Below, one piece after another: positions 1 through 8,360 of a stretch of DNA of 46,138 bases. Position numbers and translations under genes: made by a program. The notes under the pieces are model-generated. The model did no database searches, had not been told where the DNA came from, and worked only from the letters and a program-made list of their open reading frames with translations. Origin of the DNA: Citreicoccus inhibens. Its GTDB lineage: Bacteria; Myxococcota; Myxococcia; Myxococcales; Myxococcaceae. The DNA lies in assembly GCF_019039035.1 (NCBI RefSeq), contig NZ_JAHNZT010000050.1:1-46138 (forward strand), written 5' to 3'. The number at the start of each line of letters is the position of its first letter. Position 1 is the first letter of the stretch.

Positions 1-28
1 ATATGTGGTGATGAGTAGTTGTGTGTAG
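1..28. other. Suspect left tip (no C on the plus strand)
   Basis: The first 28 bases contain no C on the plus strand, which is very unlikely in DNA of this GC content. Read outward on the minus strand the stretch is made only of A, C and T, and the codons are ACA, CAA, CTA, ACA, TAT where this genome would use ACG, CAG, CTG, ACG, TAC. The encoded residues still fit the HmuY-like repeat, so the change looks like G being called as A near a contig end rather than real divergence. Confidence 0.6.
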
Positions 29-1038
29 CCGCCCGAAGCCGTGCGCACCAGGAACACGCGCGCCTTGGGCGACACCGCATGCGTATTCACGTCGTAGTCG
101 TACCAGTCCCCCAACACCGCGTTGCCCGGAGACGTGTCCCCCGTGGGCCCCGGCGACGTCACCACCACGTCCTGCACGTAGCCCACGGTGGGCGCACGCT
201 GCACCGCCGAGACCTCCGCCGCGTCCGCCACCCGCGCGCCCCCGAACCCCGGGCCGCTGGCGCCGCCATTGGTGCGCCACTGCGTGCGCCGCACCGCGAG
301 GTCCCAGTCGCGCGACGTGGCAGGGTCCGCCACCTGCACCACCCCGCGGCCCACCTGGAGATAGACCCACGCATCGGACGCGGAGGCATCCACCTGAAGC
401 TCGCCGGTGCCCGGGGCCTGCACCTTTCCCCAGCGCAGTTGGAGCATGGCCGGCGTGCCCGCGGCGTCGTAGTACGTGAGCATCCGCACCTTGAACCAGG
501 TGCCCTCATCCGAGCGCACGACGTACACGCGGTCGCGCGGGGACAGCTTGTGCGTCACCGCGTCGTAGCTGTACCAGCCTTCGCCCGCCTCGAAGGCCGT
601 GTCCGGGTCGGTCCCCACGTCATCGCCATCCGCCGCGTCCGTGGCGTAACCGGCCGTGGGCGCCTGAGACAGCTGCGCGAAGTCCGCGCCCGGGAGCGTG
701 GCCACCTCCACCCCGCCCTGCCCGTTCACGCCGCCGCGAGTGCGGATATGGAAGCGCTGGAAGGCCAGGTCCCACTTCGCGTCCTGCGTCGCGTCCACCT
801 GACGGCCCGAGTCCAAGTCCAACGCCACCCAGACGTCCTTGCTCGTCGCATCGACCGTGGTCGTGAAGGTGCCGTCGCCGTTGTTGGCGTGGCGCATGTT
901 CGCGTCGCCGCCCTCTTCGGCGGGCGTCTCGGGAGGATCTCCCGGCTTGGGTTGGAGGTCGTCGTTGCAGCCGACGAGCAGGCACAGCGGGAGGGCCAGT
1001 CGGCGCAGCAAGGCGAGGCCGGAGGACGGTCGATACAT
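1..1038 (-). CDS. HmuY-family lipoprotein with two tandem HmuY-like domains (3' end cut by the window)
   Basis: Predicted surface lipoprotein of the HmuY hemophore-like family; 346 residues are visible and the frame stays open through base 1. A signal peptide ends in lipobox LVGC (lipidated Cys24), followed by an acidic linker. Two copies of one domain follow: WDLAFQR (about residue 89) and WDLAVRR (245), APTAGY and APTVGY, WYSYDAVTHKLSP (155) and WYDYDVNTHAVSP (312), then RVYVVR and RVFLVR. The start ATG at 1038 has AGGAG a few bases upstream. It lies 31 bp behind a TonB-dependent receptor on the same strand, under one Fur box. HmuY of Porphyromonas binds heme; binding here is inferred, since heme ligands cannot be assigned by eye. 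The end of the second domain is missing. Confidence 0.85.
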   Translation of the reverse strand, partial: MYRPSSGLALLRRLALPLCLLVGCNDDLQPKPGDPPETPAEEGGDANMRHANNGDGTFTTTVDATSKDVWVALDLDSGRQVDATQDAKWDLAFQRFHIRTRGGVNGQGGVEVATLPGADFAQLSQAPTAGYATDAADGDDVGTDPDTAFEAGEGWYSYDAVTHKLSPRDRVYVVRSDEGTWFKVRMLTYYDAAGTPAMLQLRWGKVQAPGTGELQVDASASDAWVYLQVGRGVVQVADPATSRDWDLAVRRTQWRTNGGASGPGFGGARVADAAEVSAVQRAPTVGYVQDVVVTSPGPTGDTSPGNAVLGDWYDYDVNTHAVSPKARVFLVRTASGGYTQLLITTY

Positions 1039-1069
1039 GCGGTTCTCCTGAGGAAGGAAAGACAGACAG

Positions 1070-2998
1070 TCAGCGACGGATGACGAGTCCGGCGCGGAAC
1101 GAGCGCGGCGCGAGCGGCAGGTCATTGGGGTTGCCCGCGCCCGTGAGGTTGGTGCCTTCGACAAAGAGCTGGAGCCCCGCGGGGAGCTGGCGCGCCACGC
1201 GGGCATCCAGCGTCACGTAGGGAGAGGCCTCGTATGGCTCCGCGACGCCGTCGCCATCCGAGTCCGGAGCGAACGGCCTCGCGCCCACCCACGCGCCGCG
1301 CACCCACGTCTCCAAGCCCCAAGGGCGGAAGCGCCACGTGGCCTGCGCGGTGACGCGATGGCGCGCCTGTCCCTCCAGCGGCAGGCCCGAATCCTGATCA
1401 TGCCCATCGGTGAGCGAGTAGGTGGCTTCCAACATGAGCCCACCGGGCAAGCGCTGCCGGGCCCCCAACTCACCGCCGCGCACCTTGGAGCGCGCCACGT
1501 TGACGTAGACGAAATGCTGCCCCTCCGCGTCCTGCTGGAGCGACACGCCGATGCGGTCGCGCAGCGCGTGCTGATAGACGCTGACCCACACGAGCGAGGC
1601 GGGAGTCGGCCGCACCTCCACGCCCAGGCTCGCGCTGCGGGAGCGCTCGGGCCGCAGGTCCGGGTTGCCATTCACCGTGTACCCGACCGTGGGGTTCTCG
1701 AAGTCGAGCAGCAGCTCCTGGAAGCTGGGCGCGCGCAGCCCCCAGCCGTAGCTGGCGCGAACCGTGAGCCACTCCAGCGGATCCACTCGCGCCGCGAGCC
1801 GAGGCGTGACGGCGGCGCCGAACTGCGTGTCCGCATCCAGTCGCGCGCCCGGCACCAGCACCAGGCGCGGCTGAGACGCCACGGACCAACTGTCCTGCAC
1901 GTACAGCGCGCCCCGTCCCCGCTCGCCCCGTCCCCCCTCCAGACGGTCCGACGCGAGCCGCTCGCCGAGCAACTCCAGGCCCGCCACCAGCGCGTGGTCA
2001 CCCCCGAGGCGCGCATCGAGCTGCGTGCCCAAGCGCCCCTGCTGCTCGCGCGTGTCCTCCACGCTGTCCAGCGCGGAGGCCTGTCGTTGATCTCTCAGCG
2101 CACGCCGCGCGAACCACGCCACGTGGCCCTCGGTGCGCAGCGTGGTGGACTCGCCCAGTCTCCAGGAAGGCGCCACGCGCGCATTGAGCTCCTCGTCGCG
2201 GCTCGCCCGGTCGAACACCGCGCCCGCCGTGCCCAGGTCCACCCCGCGCTGGATGCGCCGCGACACGGACACCGTGCCCGCCAGGTCCATGGCGCCCTGG
2301 CCGCGCAGGTCGCCGCGCGCCGAGAGCTGAAAGCCCTCCAGGCTGCTGCCCGTGGTGCCCACGTCGCTGGGGTCCAGGTCATACCCATTCCGGCGCTGCA
2401 CGCCGCCGCTCAAGCGCAGGCCCCACGTCTCTCCGCGCGCCTCGCCCGTGCCGTCCAACTCCAAGCGCTGAAGGCTGCCGTATGACAGCCGCAGGTCCCC
2501 GCCGAGCGGGCGCTGCGCGCGACGGGTGATGAGGTTCACCACGCCCGCGACGGCATCACTCCCGTAGAGCGCGGATGACGGCCCCTTGACGATCTCCACC
2601 TGCTCGATGTCTTCGAGGGACAGTCGTGACAGGTCCACGCTGCCCGCGACACGGCCCGTGACGCGCTCGCCGTCCACCAACACGAGCGCGTACTCGGGGC
2701 CCAGGCCCTGGATGCGCAGCGATGCGCCCGAGAAGGTGTTGTCCACCTCCAGCCCCGGATGCGCGGCGAGCAGCGCCGCGACATCGTGCTTCCCGCTCGC
2801 CTCGATGTCGCTCCGGGTGATGACCTCCGTCGCCACCGGCGCATCGACCAGCCGCTCCGGGCTGCGCGACGCCGTGACGATGGTGCGCGCCATGGGCACG
2901 TCCTCCACGCCCGCGTCGGGGCCCGAAGGCAGCGCCTCGCCCAGCACCCGGCCGGGCAGCGCCCAGGCCATGACCAACACGAACCCACGCCAGGACAT
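1070..2998 (-). CDS. TonB-dependent outer-membrane receptor (heme/iron type)
   Basis: Outer-membrane gated channel of 642 aa, usual length for CirA/BtuB/HmuR-type receptors. A signal peptide ends near residue 20. The plug domain covers roughly residues 38-165: TASRSPERLVDAPVATEVIT near the start, then RIQGLGPEYALVLVDGERV and VEIVKGPSSALYGSDAVAGV, the standard plug signatures. The rest is a beta-barrel with GLRAPSFQELLL and NPDLRPERS motifs typical of these receptors. The last residues are RR rather than the usual aromatic ending. GGAGG lies 7 nt before the ATG. It sits between a Com-like zinc ribbon and a HmuY-like lipoprotein, downstream of a Fur box, so heme or ferric-chelate uptake is the likely role. 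The substrate itself is inferred from context. Confidence 0.93.
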   Translation of the reverse strand: MSWRGFVLVMAWALPGRVLGEALPSGPDAGVEDVPMARTIVTASRSPERLVDAPVATEVITRSDIEASGKHDVAALLAAHPGLEVDNTFSGASLRIQGLGPEYALVLVDGERVTGRVAGSVDLSRLSLEDIEQVEIVKGPSSALYGSDAVAGVVNLITRRAQRPLGGDLRLSYGSLQRLELDGTGEARGETWGLRLSGGVQRRNGYDLDPSDVGTTGSSLEGFQLSARGDLRGQGAMDLAGTVSVSRRIQRGVDLGTAGAVFDRASRDEELNARVAPSWRLGESTTLRTEGHVAWFARRALRDQRQASALDSVEDTREQQGRLGTQLDARLGGDHALVAGLELLGERLASDRLEGGRGERGRGALYVQDSWSVASQPRLVLVPGARLDADTQFGAAVTPRLAARVDPLEWLTVRASYGWGLRAPSFQELLLDFENPTVGYTVNGNPDLRPERSRSASLGVEVRPTPASLVWVSVYQHALRDRIGVSLQQDAEGQHFVYVNVARSKVRGGELGARQRLPGGLMLEATYSLTDGHDQDSGLPLEGQARHRVTAQATWRFRPWGLETWVRGAWVGARPFAPDSDGDGVAEPYEASPYVTLDARVARQLPAGLQLFVEGTNLTGAGNPNDLPLAPRSFRAGLVIRR

Positions 2999-3095
2999 GC
3001 CGCGTCCTCCGGCTCACGGCCGGCTGGCCCTCCTCACCGGGAGGACCCATTGGGCGCTGGGCTCTTGGCCTCGGGCCTCAGTCAATCATTCCCAC

Positions 3096-3269
3096 TCACG
3101 CCGTGCGATGCCCCCGCGCCGGAGGCACCGGGGACGGCGACGACTCCAGCGGAACCACCTGGGTCCGATGGCAGCGACGGCACTTCAGCTCCACGCCACC
3201 GGGGACCAGCCGCGCCAGCAGGCTGCCGCACAGGCACCGCAGCTCCCCTTCCGCGCACCCATCCTTCAT
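3096..3269 (-). CDS. Com-like zinc-ribbon small protein
   Basis: A 57-aa protein with a single zinc ribbon: Cys12-x-Cys14-Gly, then Cys30-Arg-Arg-Cys33, in the arrangement RCLCGSLLARLV and ELKCRRCHRT. This resembles the Com family, named after the phage Mu translational activator of mom, although Mu Com spaces its first pair as CxxC. A Pro/Ser-rich tail follows. It is the first gene after the Fur box on the minus strand, 97 bp before the TonB receptor. The ATG at 3269 is preferred because it begins just before the ribbon; longer in-frame versions run through the Fur box. A nucleic-acid-binding role is inferred from family only. The link with iron uptake is by position. Confidence 0.7.
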   Translation of the reverse strand: MKDGCAEGELRCLCGSLLARLVPGGVELKCRRCHRTQVVPLESSPSPVPPARGHRTA

Positions 3270-3299
3270 CCACCGCTCCCGGCTCGAAACGGCTAACAC

Positions 3300-3318
3300 G
3301 ATATTGATACTCATTATC
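3300..3318 (-). promoter_or_regulatory. Fur box
   Basis: The 19 bases GATATTGATACTCATTATC match the classic Fur consensus GATAATGATAATCATTATC at 17 of 19 positions. It is an AT-rich island in GC-rich DNA, 31 bp upstream of the zinc-ribbon gene and heading the minus-strand uptake operon. Fur with Fe2+ would be expected to repress the operon when iron is plentiful. The opposite strand has no gene starting nearby in the outward direction. Confidence 0.88.
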
Positions 3319-3409
3319 AATGTCAAATGACGCATCGACCGACCAAGCCACACGGAGCGCGGGCGCACGGGGCGTCACGGCTCGAGTGTCACCGGCCTCA
3401 CGTCAAGGG

Positions 3410-4051
3410 TCAGTGGAGCTTGGGACGGGCACCGGCCTCGCGGGACGCGCGGGGCTTGCGGGTGACCATCCGGGCGATGCCGAAGTAGAGCTGTTCCTCG
3501 GTGTACACCTTGCGCACCCGGCGGCTTCGCGCTCCGGGGTGATAGGCGGGACCGGGGCGCTCCAGCCACTGGAAGATGCGCACCTCGCCGGTGTGGGCCA
3601 GCTCGGACAGCAACTCCACGGGGCACACCTTCAGGTAGCGGCGGACCAACGGGCGCAGCTTGCGCGAGAACTCGGCGCCCAGCACCGCGTGACGGCGGCC
3701 TGCGTGCAGGGTGCCATCGAAGCGGCGGGACATGTGGAACAGCTCGTGGATGACCGTCTCCACGCGCGCCTGCGCCGTCGAGCCTCGGAAGAAGAGGGGC
3801 CGAAGCGTGATGCAGTACAGCATCCGCCGGCCCCGGATGCGCACCACCGGCTTGCGGCGTCCGGCACGGTCCGCGGCCCGGCCGCCTCGGAAGCACAGGG
3901 GCTTCACGGTGCCACGCGACGCGCGCCTCGCCTCGCCGGCCACCACGAGAATGCGGCTGGCCTTCACGTGGCTGAACTCCGGCATGCGCGCCGCGATGTC
4001 GCGGATGAGGGCGCGGAGCGTCTTGTTGAAGTTGGGGCGGCGGGGGGCCAC
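3410..4051 (-). CDS. Putative zinc metallopeptidase (HExxH, SprT-like or phage-metallopeptidase-like)
   Basis: About 213 aa. The central motif VETVIHELFHMSRRFDG carries a HExxH zinc-binding site. Preceding strands are rich in Arg (RRKPVVRIRGRRMLYCITLR), and a C-terminal basic region (VRKVYTEEQLYFGIARMVTRK) follows. The family is annotated as putative metallopeptidase; the natural substrate is unknown. The start is uncertain: GTG at 4051 begins just before the conserved N-terminal region NKTLRALIRDIAARMPEF; ATG at 4108 would overlap the divergent lipoprotein gene. No strong ribosome-binding site is seen for either. No signal peptide is visible, so it is probably cytoplasmic. Confidence 0.72.
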   Translation of the reverse strand: MAPRRPNFNKTLRALIRDIAARMPEFSHVKASRILVVAGEARRASRGTVKPLCFRGGRAADRAGRRKPVVRIRGRRMLYCITLRPLFFRGSTAQARVETVIHELFHMSRRFDGTLHAGRRHAVLGAEFSRKLRPLVRRYLKVCPVELLSELAHTGEVRIFQWLERPGPAYHPGARSRRVRKVYTEEQLYFGIARMVTRKPRASREAGARPKLH

Positions 4052-4119
4052 GAGTGGTGGACAGTCTAGCGGAAAAACCCTTGGGGCCAGCCTTGGCGAT
4101 CCCCACAATGTCCACCGTG

Positions 4120-4950
4120 ATGCGCTCGACCTGCCAGATGGCCCGCGTGGCGGTGCTGCTCACGGTGGTGGCCGGATGCGCCTCGGCGCCCGTGCGGCCC
4201 ACCGGCCCCCCCGTCCTGACCGACCCGAGCACCTCCGTGGTGGCGCAGGGCCTCACGGAGACCACCCTGCGCTTCAGCGGGCACCTCACGAGCCCTGGCG
4301 CCGCCGTCCTGGAGCGCGCCGAGTACGAGCTCGTCTCGGATGGGAGGGTGGTCAAGTCGGGCACCCGTCCCCTGGGCCTCGCGCTGACGCCAGGGGCCCC
4401 ATTGGATGTCGAGTTCCAGGAGGTCGCCCCCTATGCCCGCTCCGCCGAGGACCTGGCGCGACTGGGGGACGCGGATGGCACGGTGCTCGTCGCCCTGCGG
4501 GGCACCTTGGTGGTGCGCGCCGGCGCCACCGAGGAGCGCCTCCCCTTCGCGGCCAGCCGCACGGTGCGCGTGCCCCGCCCGCCCGTCGTGGTGTTGGAGG
4601 GACTGGAGGGCGCGCGCTACTCAGCCGAGGAGGTGCAGCTCAACCTCCGGCTGGGCGTGCGCAACCCCAACCCGTTTCCCCTGCGCCTGGAGCGCCTGAC
4701 GTACCAGGTGGGCATCGCGGGGAAGCTGCTGGAGGAGGGCACCGCCACGCAGGCGGACACCGTGGCGGCGGCGTCCACGGGCGTCTACCCGGTGGAGATC
4801 TCCGTGACGCGCGCCACCTGGGGCCCCGAGGTCCGGGCGCTCATCTCCAAGGGCGCGCTGCCGTGGACGGTGAAGGGCGAGCTGACGGGTCCCACGCTCA
4901 AGGTGCCCTACACGCTCGGCGGGGACGTGAAGCTCAACGTGTCCCGGTAG
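4120..4950 (+). CDS. LEA14-like (WHy domain) lipoprotein
   Basis: About 276 aa. A short signal peptide (MARVAVLLTVVAGCAS) ends in lipobox VAGC. The mature part has two similar beta-rich modules. The second has the hallmark LNLRLGVRNPNPFPLRLERL, the conserved core of LEA type 2/WHy domains, which are Ig-like folds found in stress and envelope proteins. The first module (LRFSGHLTSPGAAVLERAEY) is a diverged copy. Function is unknown. Possible starts are ATG 4108, 4120 or 4138; none has a clear ribosome-binding site, and 4120 gives a normal basic n-region. It ends 1 bp before aat, so the two may be cotranscribed. A second LEA14-like lipoprotein is at 10552-11055. Confidence 0.82.
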   Translation: MRSTCQMARVAVLLTVVAGCASAPVRPTGPPVLTDPSTSVVAQGLTETTLRFSGHLTSPGAAVLERAEYELVSDGRVVKSGTRPLGLALTPGAPLDVEFQEVAPYARSAEDLARLGDADGTVLVALRGTLVVRAGATEERLPFAASRTVRVPRPPVVVLEGLEGARYSAEEVQLNLRLGVRNPNPFPLRLERLTYQVGIAGKLLEEGTATQADTVAAASTGVYPVEISVTRATWGPEVRALISKGALPWTVKGELTGPTLKVPYTLGGDVKLNVSR

Positions 4951-4951
4951 G

Positions 4952-5647
4952 ATGCGGCGCACGGTGCCTCTCTACCTGCTGAGCGACGACCATCCGGAAC
5001 TCTTCCCTCCCCCCGCGCGCGCGGACAAGTCAGGCCTGCTGGCGGTAGGCGGTGACCTGCGACCTGAGCGGCTCCTCGCCGCGTACTCGCAGGGCATCTT
5101 CCCCTGGTACAGCGAGGGCGACCCCATCTTGTGGCACTCGCCCAACCCGCGCTTCGTGCTGGAGCCGGCGAACCTGCACGTGGGCCGCTCGCTGCGCAAG
5201 GCGATGAACAAGCGCCCCTATGACGTGCGCTACGACACGGCCTTCGAGCGCGTCATCGCCGCGTGCGCCCAAGTGCCTCGGCCCGGCCAGGACGGCACGT
5301 GGATCACCGACGACATGCAGCGCGCGTACGTCACGCTGCACACGCTGGGCTTCGCGCACTCGGTGGAGGCGTGGGCGGGCGACACACTCGTGGGGGGCTT
5401 CTACGGCGTGTCCCTGGGCGCGGCGTTCTTTGGCGAGAGCATGTTCGCGCTGGCGCCGGACGCCTCGAAGATTGCCTTCGCCACCGCGGTGGAGCGCTAC
5501 CGCGAGTGGGGCTTCCACTTCGTGGACTGCCAGGTGGAGACCGAGCACACCGCGCGATTCGGAGCGGAGCACTGGCCCCGCCCGCGCTTCCTCGCCGCGC
5601 TGGGCCGTGCGCTGAAGGAGCCCACCCGCCGCGGCTCCTGGAGCTGA
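4952..5647 (+). CDS. aat: Leucyl/phenylalanyl-tRNA--protein transferase
   Basis: Aat moves Leu or Phe from aminoacyl-tRNA to N-terminal Lys or Arg of proteins, marking them for ClpS/ClpAP turnover by the N-degron pathway. The 231-aa protein has the family motifs in order: GLLAVGGDLRPERLLAAYSQ near the N-terminus, GIFPWYSEGDPILWHSPNPR, the GTWITDDMQRAY segment, LVGGFYGVSLGAAFFGESMF, and DCQVETEHTARFGA close to the end. Length is normal. Start at ATG 4952, immediately after the lipoprotein stop; GTG 4964 is an alternative. It converges with the next gene with only 10 bp between. Confidence 0.96.
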   Translation: MRRTVPLYLLSDDHPELFPPPARADKSGLLAVGGDLRPERLLAAYSQGIFPWYSEGDPILWHSPNPRFVLEPANLHVGRSLRKAMNKRPYDVRYDTAFERVIAACAQVPRPGQDGTWITDDMQRAYVTLHTLGFAHSVEAWAGDTLVGGFYGVSLGAAFFGESMFALAPDASKIAFATAVERYREWGFHFVDCQVETEHTARFGAEHWPRPRFLAALGRALKEPTRRGSWS

Positions 5648-5657
5648 AGCACGCGCG

Positions 5658-6653
5658 CTACGGCTGCTTGCACGGAGACAGCGTGCGGCGGCTGTGCAGG
5701 CGCTCGTCCTCGGTGAGGCTGCCGTAGCGCACGGCCTTGGGCGGCGACTTGAGGCGCGCCGGGTCATACACGTACAGGGTGCCCTCCTTGCGGCTCAGCA
5801 GGTAACGCAGGCCGGCCGCGTCGTGGAAACCGCCGTAGAGGACGCCTCCGGGGCGCAGCTCCTCCATGCTGGTGAGGTCCGGACGCCGCAAAAGCAAGAG
5901 CGACGTGTCCTCCACCTGCCAGCCGCACGGGTCCCTCCCGTTGCGCTCCATCCAGGACACCGTGAGGTCATAGGCCCCGGTTCCCTCCTCGAAGCTGGCG
6001 CCGAAGTGCTCCCACAGCCGCGCGCAGCCCGGGGGCGCGCACTCGTGGTCGGGCACGCGGTCCGCCATGTCTCCAGGCAGCGGGTCTCCGTCCTTGCCCG
6101 TCTCCGTCCGGTTCGGGCGGCGGAGCTTGCAGCCGGTGGGCGCGTCCTTCTGGCGCAGGGCCACGGGCGTGCCGGACAAGCGGCCCGGAGGCAACAGGTC
6201 GCAGTCCACCTGCACCTCCGCCATGAGGTACGTCTGCCGGTCTTCGTCGGTGCCCATGCGCACGGCCCACCACGTGGTGGGCACCGCGCGGCACGGGGCC
6301 GCGTCCGACTTGCCGAACACCCAGAGCGGCACCTTCGGGTCCGCCGCGCCCAGCCGGCGTGCCTGGTCCTCGGGGACGGGCTTCACACCAGAGCGTGAGC
6401 GCTCGGCGCGCTGGAACCAGCGGTCCTTGGCTTCGGGGATGACGGCCTGATGCGCCAACCAGCCCGAGCGCGGCAGGCCCGCGACGGACATCGCGGTGAA
6501 GGGAACCACGTCGGGCTTCGCGGGGCAGCCTCGGTCCATCTCAGGCGGAGGAATCACCACCGCCTCGCCATCATCCTGGGCGAACGCCGTCGCGCCTCCC
6601 ACGAGCCACAGCACCCACACGGCCAGCCCGGCGCACTTCATCGCAGCCTTCAT
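5658..6653 (-). CDS. Secreted protein of unknown function
   Basis: 331 aa starting at ATG 6653 with GGGGAGGT upstream. The N-terminus has a clear Sec signal peptide (CAGLAVWVLWLVGGATAFAQ), so the protein is exported. The mature part is Cys-, Trp- and Pro-containing, with paired cysteines such as DHECAPPGCARLW and GCKLRRPNRTETGKDGD that may form disulfides. No enzyme motif or repeat was recognised. A longer in-frame version reaching 6821 is less likely because it buries the signal peptide. The gene is convergent with aat and divergent from the LVIVD lipoprotein. Confidence 0.8.
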   Translation of the reverse strand: MKAAMKCAGLAVWVLWLVGGATAFAQDDGEAVVIPPPEMDRGCPAKPDVVPFTAMSVAGLPRSGWLAHQAVIPEAKDRWFQRAERSRSGVKPVPEDQARRLGAADPKVPLWVFGKSDAAPCRAVPTTWWAVRMGTDEDRQTYLMAEVQVDCDLLPPGRLSGTPVALRQKDAPTGCKLRRPNRTETGKDGDPLPGDMADRVPDHECAPPGCARLWEHFGASFEEGTGAYDLTVSWMERNGRDPCGWQVEDTSLLLLRRPDLTSMEELRPGGVLYGGFHDAAGLRYLLSRKEGTLYVYDPARLKSPPKAVRYGSLTEDERLHSRRTLSPCKQP

Positions 6654-6812
6654 CGTCGTGCGACCTCCCCACCCCGTCATAGCGCACCGCCCCGCGAGGG
6701 CGCAGCGCCCAACCTCACCCCACCTCCCGCGACAAGGTCGAGACCCCACCGCGCGGCGTCCGGTAGCATGGCGCGTCCACGGCCCTGCACCTTCGGGGGG
6801 GGAATCACTGTC

Positions 6813-8357
6813 ATGCGCCATGCGTCACCGCTGCTGCTCGCGCTGTTCCTGTCGCTCCCTGCATGCAAGGACGAGCCGGTGCCGCCAGTCCCCCCCCAGG
6901 GCTCCTTTGACTTGGGGGACTGGATCGACACGGGCGCCTTCGCGCCGTGCCTCGTGGTGACGCGGGCGCCGTGCGGCGCGCGCAACAACTTCGAGTCCGG
7001 CGCATGCGACCCCGCGAGCCTCGCCGAGTTCGACACCGAGGCCGCGTACACGATGCACCTGCGCGTCACGCGCCCGGCCTATGAGAATGCGCTCGGCTTC
7101 ATGAACCAGGCGATGCTGCCCTCGGCCTCGGACGCCGGCACCGCGGGGGGCTACCCGCTGACGGAGCGGGAAATCACCCCGAGGAGCTTCTTCCTCACGT
7201 CCCAGCACGAAGACCTCCAGGGCCGCGTCACCCGCCGCGCGTACCTGGGCTGCCGTCAGCCCGAGCCGGGGCACCTGCAAGGCTGCTACGTCGAATGCAC
7301 CAACGACGCCGTGGCCGCGCAAGGCACCTTCGACGCCTGGAAGGTCACCCCGGTCGAGAACGAGCCCATCGACTCGGCACTGGCGCAGCTCTCCGAGACG
7401 CGCGTGGACCTGGGCACGCCCGCGGATGTCTACGTCACGCACGGCCATGCCTACGTGGTGTCGCTGCGCGGCGGCCTTTACGTCTACGACGTGCGCGAGC
7501 CCTCCCACCCGGTGCTCACCGAGCACGTGTTCCGCGAGGCGGACAACTACTGGAACGGCGTCTGGGCCAAGGACAACGCGCTGTACGTCGCGAGCGCCGC
7601 GCGCGGCGTGCTCGTCTTCGACCTCGAGGACCCCGCGCATCCGGTGCTCACGGGCGCGGCCCCGGTCCAGTCCATCAACGTGCACACGCTGTTCGTCACG
7701 GACAACCTGCTGTTGGCCTCGTCATCGGACCCGGACGGCGTGGTGCTCGTGTTCGACATCTCCCAGCCGCTGCGCCCCGTGCTGCTGTCCCAGTTCCAGG
7801 CGAACGGCTTCAATCCGTCGCGCTCCTACGGTCCGCACGACATGTTCGCCTTCGAGCGGCGCCTGTACGTGAACTACTGGGGCGCGGGCTACGTGGTGGC
7901 CTCGCTGGAAGACCCCACCGCGCCCGTGGAGCTGGGCCGCTACCGCTACGCGCACTCCACCAGCCACGCCAACGCGGTGGGCCGCATCCAGGGACGGCTC
8001 ATCGGCTTCGAGGGCGGCGAGGACTGGAACGCGCACCTGCGCGTGATGGACCTCTCGGACCCGTCCGCCCCTCGCCTCATCGGCGAGCACCAGCGCACGG
8101 GGCATGTCTCCATCCACAACATGGTGCTGGTGGGCACGCGGCTCTACGTCGCGTGGTACCACGAGGGCGTGCGCGTGCTGGACGTCTCCACGCCCGAGCA
8201 CCCGCGTGAGGTGGCGTGGTTCAACACGTTCCGCTCCACGGATCCGCGGCGAGGCCTCAGCTTCTACGAGGGCACCATCGGTATTCGCGTACCGGGCGAT
8301 GGCTACATCTACGCGGTGGACACGTCGCGTGGCCTGCTCGTGCTGAGCGAGCAGTGA
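6813..8357 (+). CDS. LVIVD-repeat beta-propeller lipoprotein
   Basis: 514 aa starting at ATG 6813. The signal peptide ends in lipobox LPAC (Cys18), followed by Lys and Asp. From about residue 200 the protein is built of repeats of the LVIVD type: GGLYVYDVREPSHPVLTEHV, RGVLVFDLEDPAHPVLTGA, VVLVFDISQPLRPVLLSQF, LRVMDLSDPSAPRLIGEHQ and VRVLDVSTPEHPREVAWF. Such repeats form a surface beta-propeller. The N-terminal third (with CDPASLAEF and CRQPEPGHLQGCYVEC) is not recognised. The role is unknown; family members are extracellular or envelope proteins. It converges with the next gene with a 3-bp gap. Confidence 0.85.
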   Translation: MRHASPLLLALFLSLPACKDEPVPPVPPQGSFDLGDWIDTGAFAPCLVVTRAPCGARNNFESGACDPASLAEFDTEAAYTMHLRVTRPAYENALGFMNQAMLPSASDAGTAGGYPLTEREITPRSFFLTSQHEDLQGRVTRRAYLGCRQPEPGHLQGCYVECTNDAVAAQGTFDAWKVTPVENEPIDSALAQLSETRVDLGTPADVYVTHGHAYVVSLRGGLYVYDVREPSHPVLTEHVFREADNYWNGVWAKDNALYVASAARGVLVFDLEDPAHPVLTGAAPVQSINVHTLFVTDNLLLASSSDPDGVVLVFDISQPLRPVLLSQFQANGFNPSRSYGPHDMFAFERRLYVNYWGAGYVVASLEDPTAPVELGRYRYAHSTSHANAVGRIQGRLIGFEGGEDWNAHLRVMDLSDPSAPRLIGEHQRTGHVSIHNMVLVGTRLYVAWYHEGVRVLDVSTPEHPREVAWFNTFRSTDPRRGLSFYEGTIGIRVPGDGYIYAVDTSRGLLVLSEQ

Positions 8358-8360
8358 GCC

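Noticed and set aside
19-1083. Long plus-strand reading frame opposite the HmuY-like gene
   Set aside because: It is Arg/His-rich with no domain, antisense to a gene with a lipobox and repeated domains; typical shadow of GC-rich coding.
3096-4051. Mu-like prophage remnant (Com-like ribbon next to phage-metallopeptidase-like gene)
   Set aside because: No structural, integrase, transposase or lysis gene is near; the ribbon belongs to a Fur-headed uptake operon and the peptidase family is widespread in non-phage contexts.
6698-6710. GGGCGCAGCGCCC palindrome between divergent genes
   Set aside because: Short, all-GC palindromes of this size are expected by chance in this composition; no support from position or spacing.
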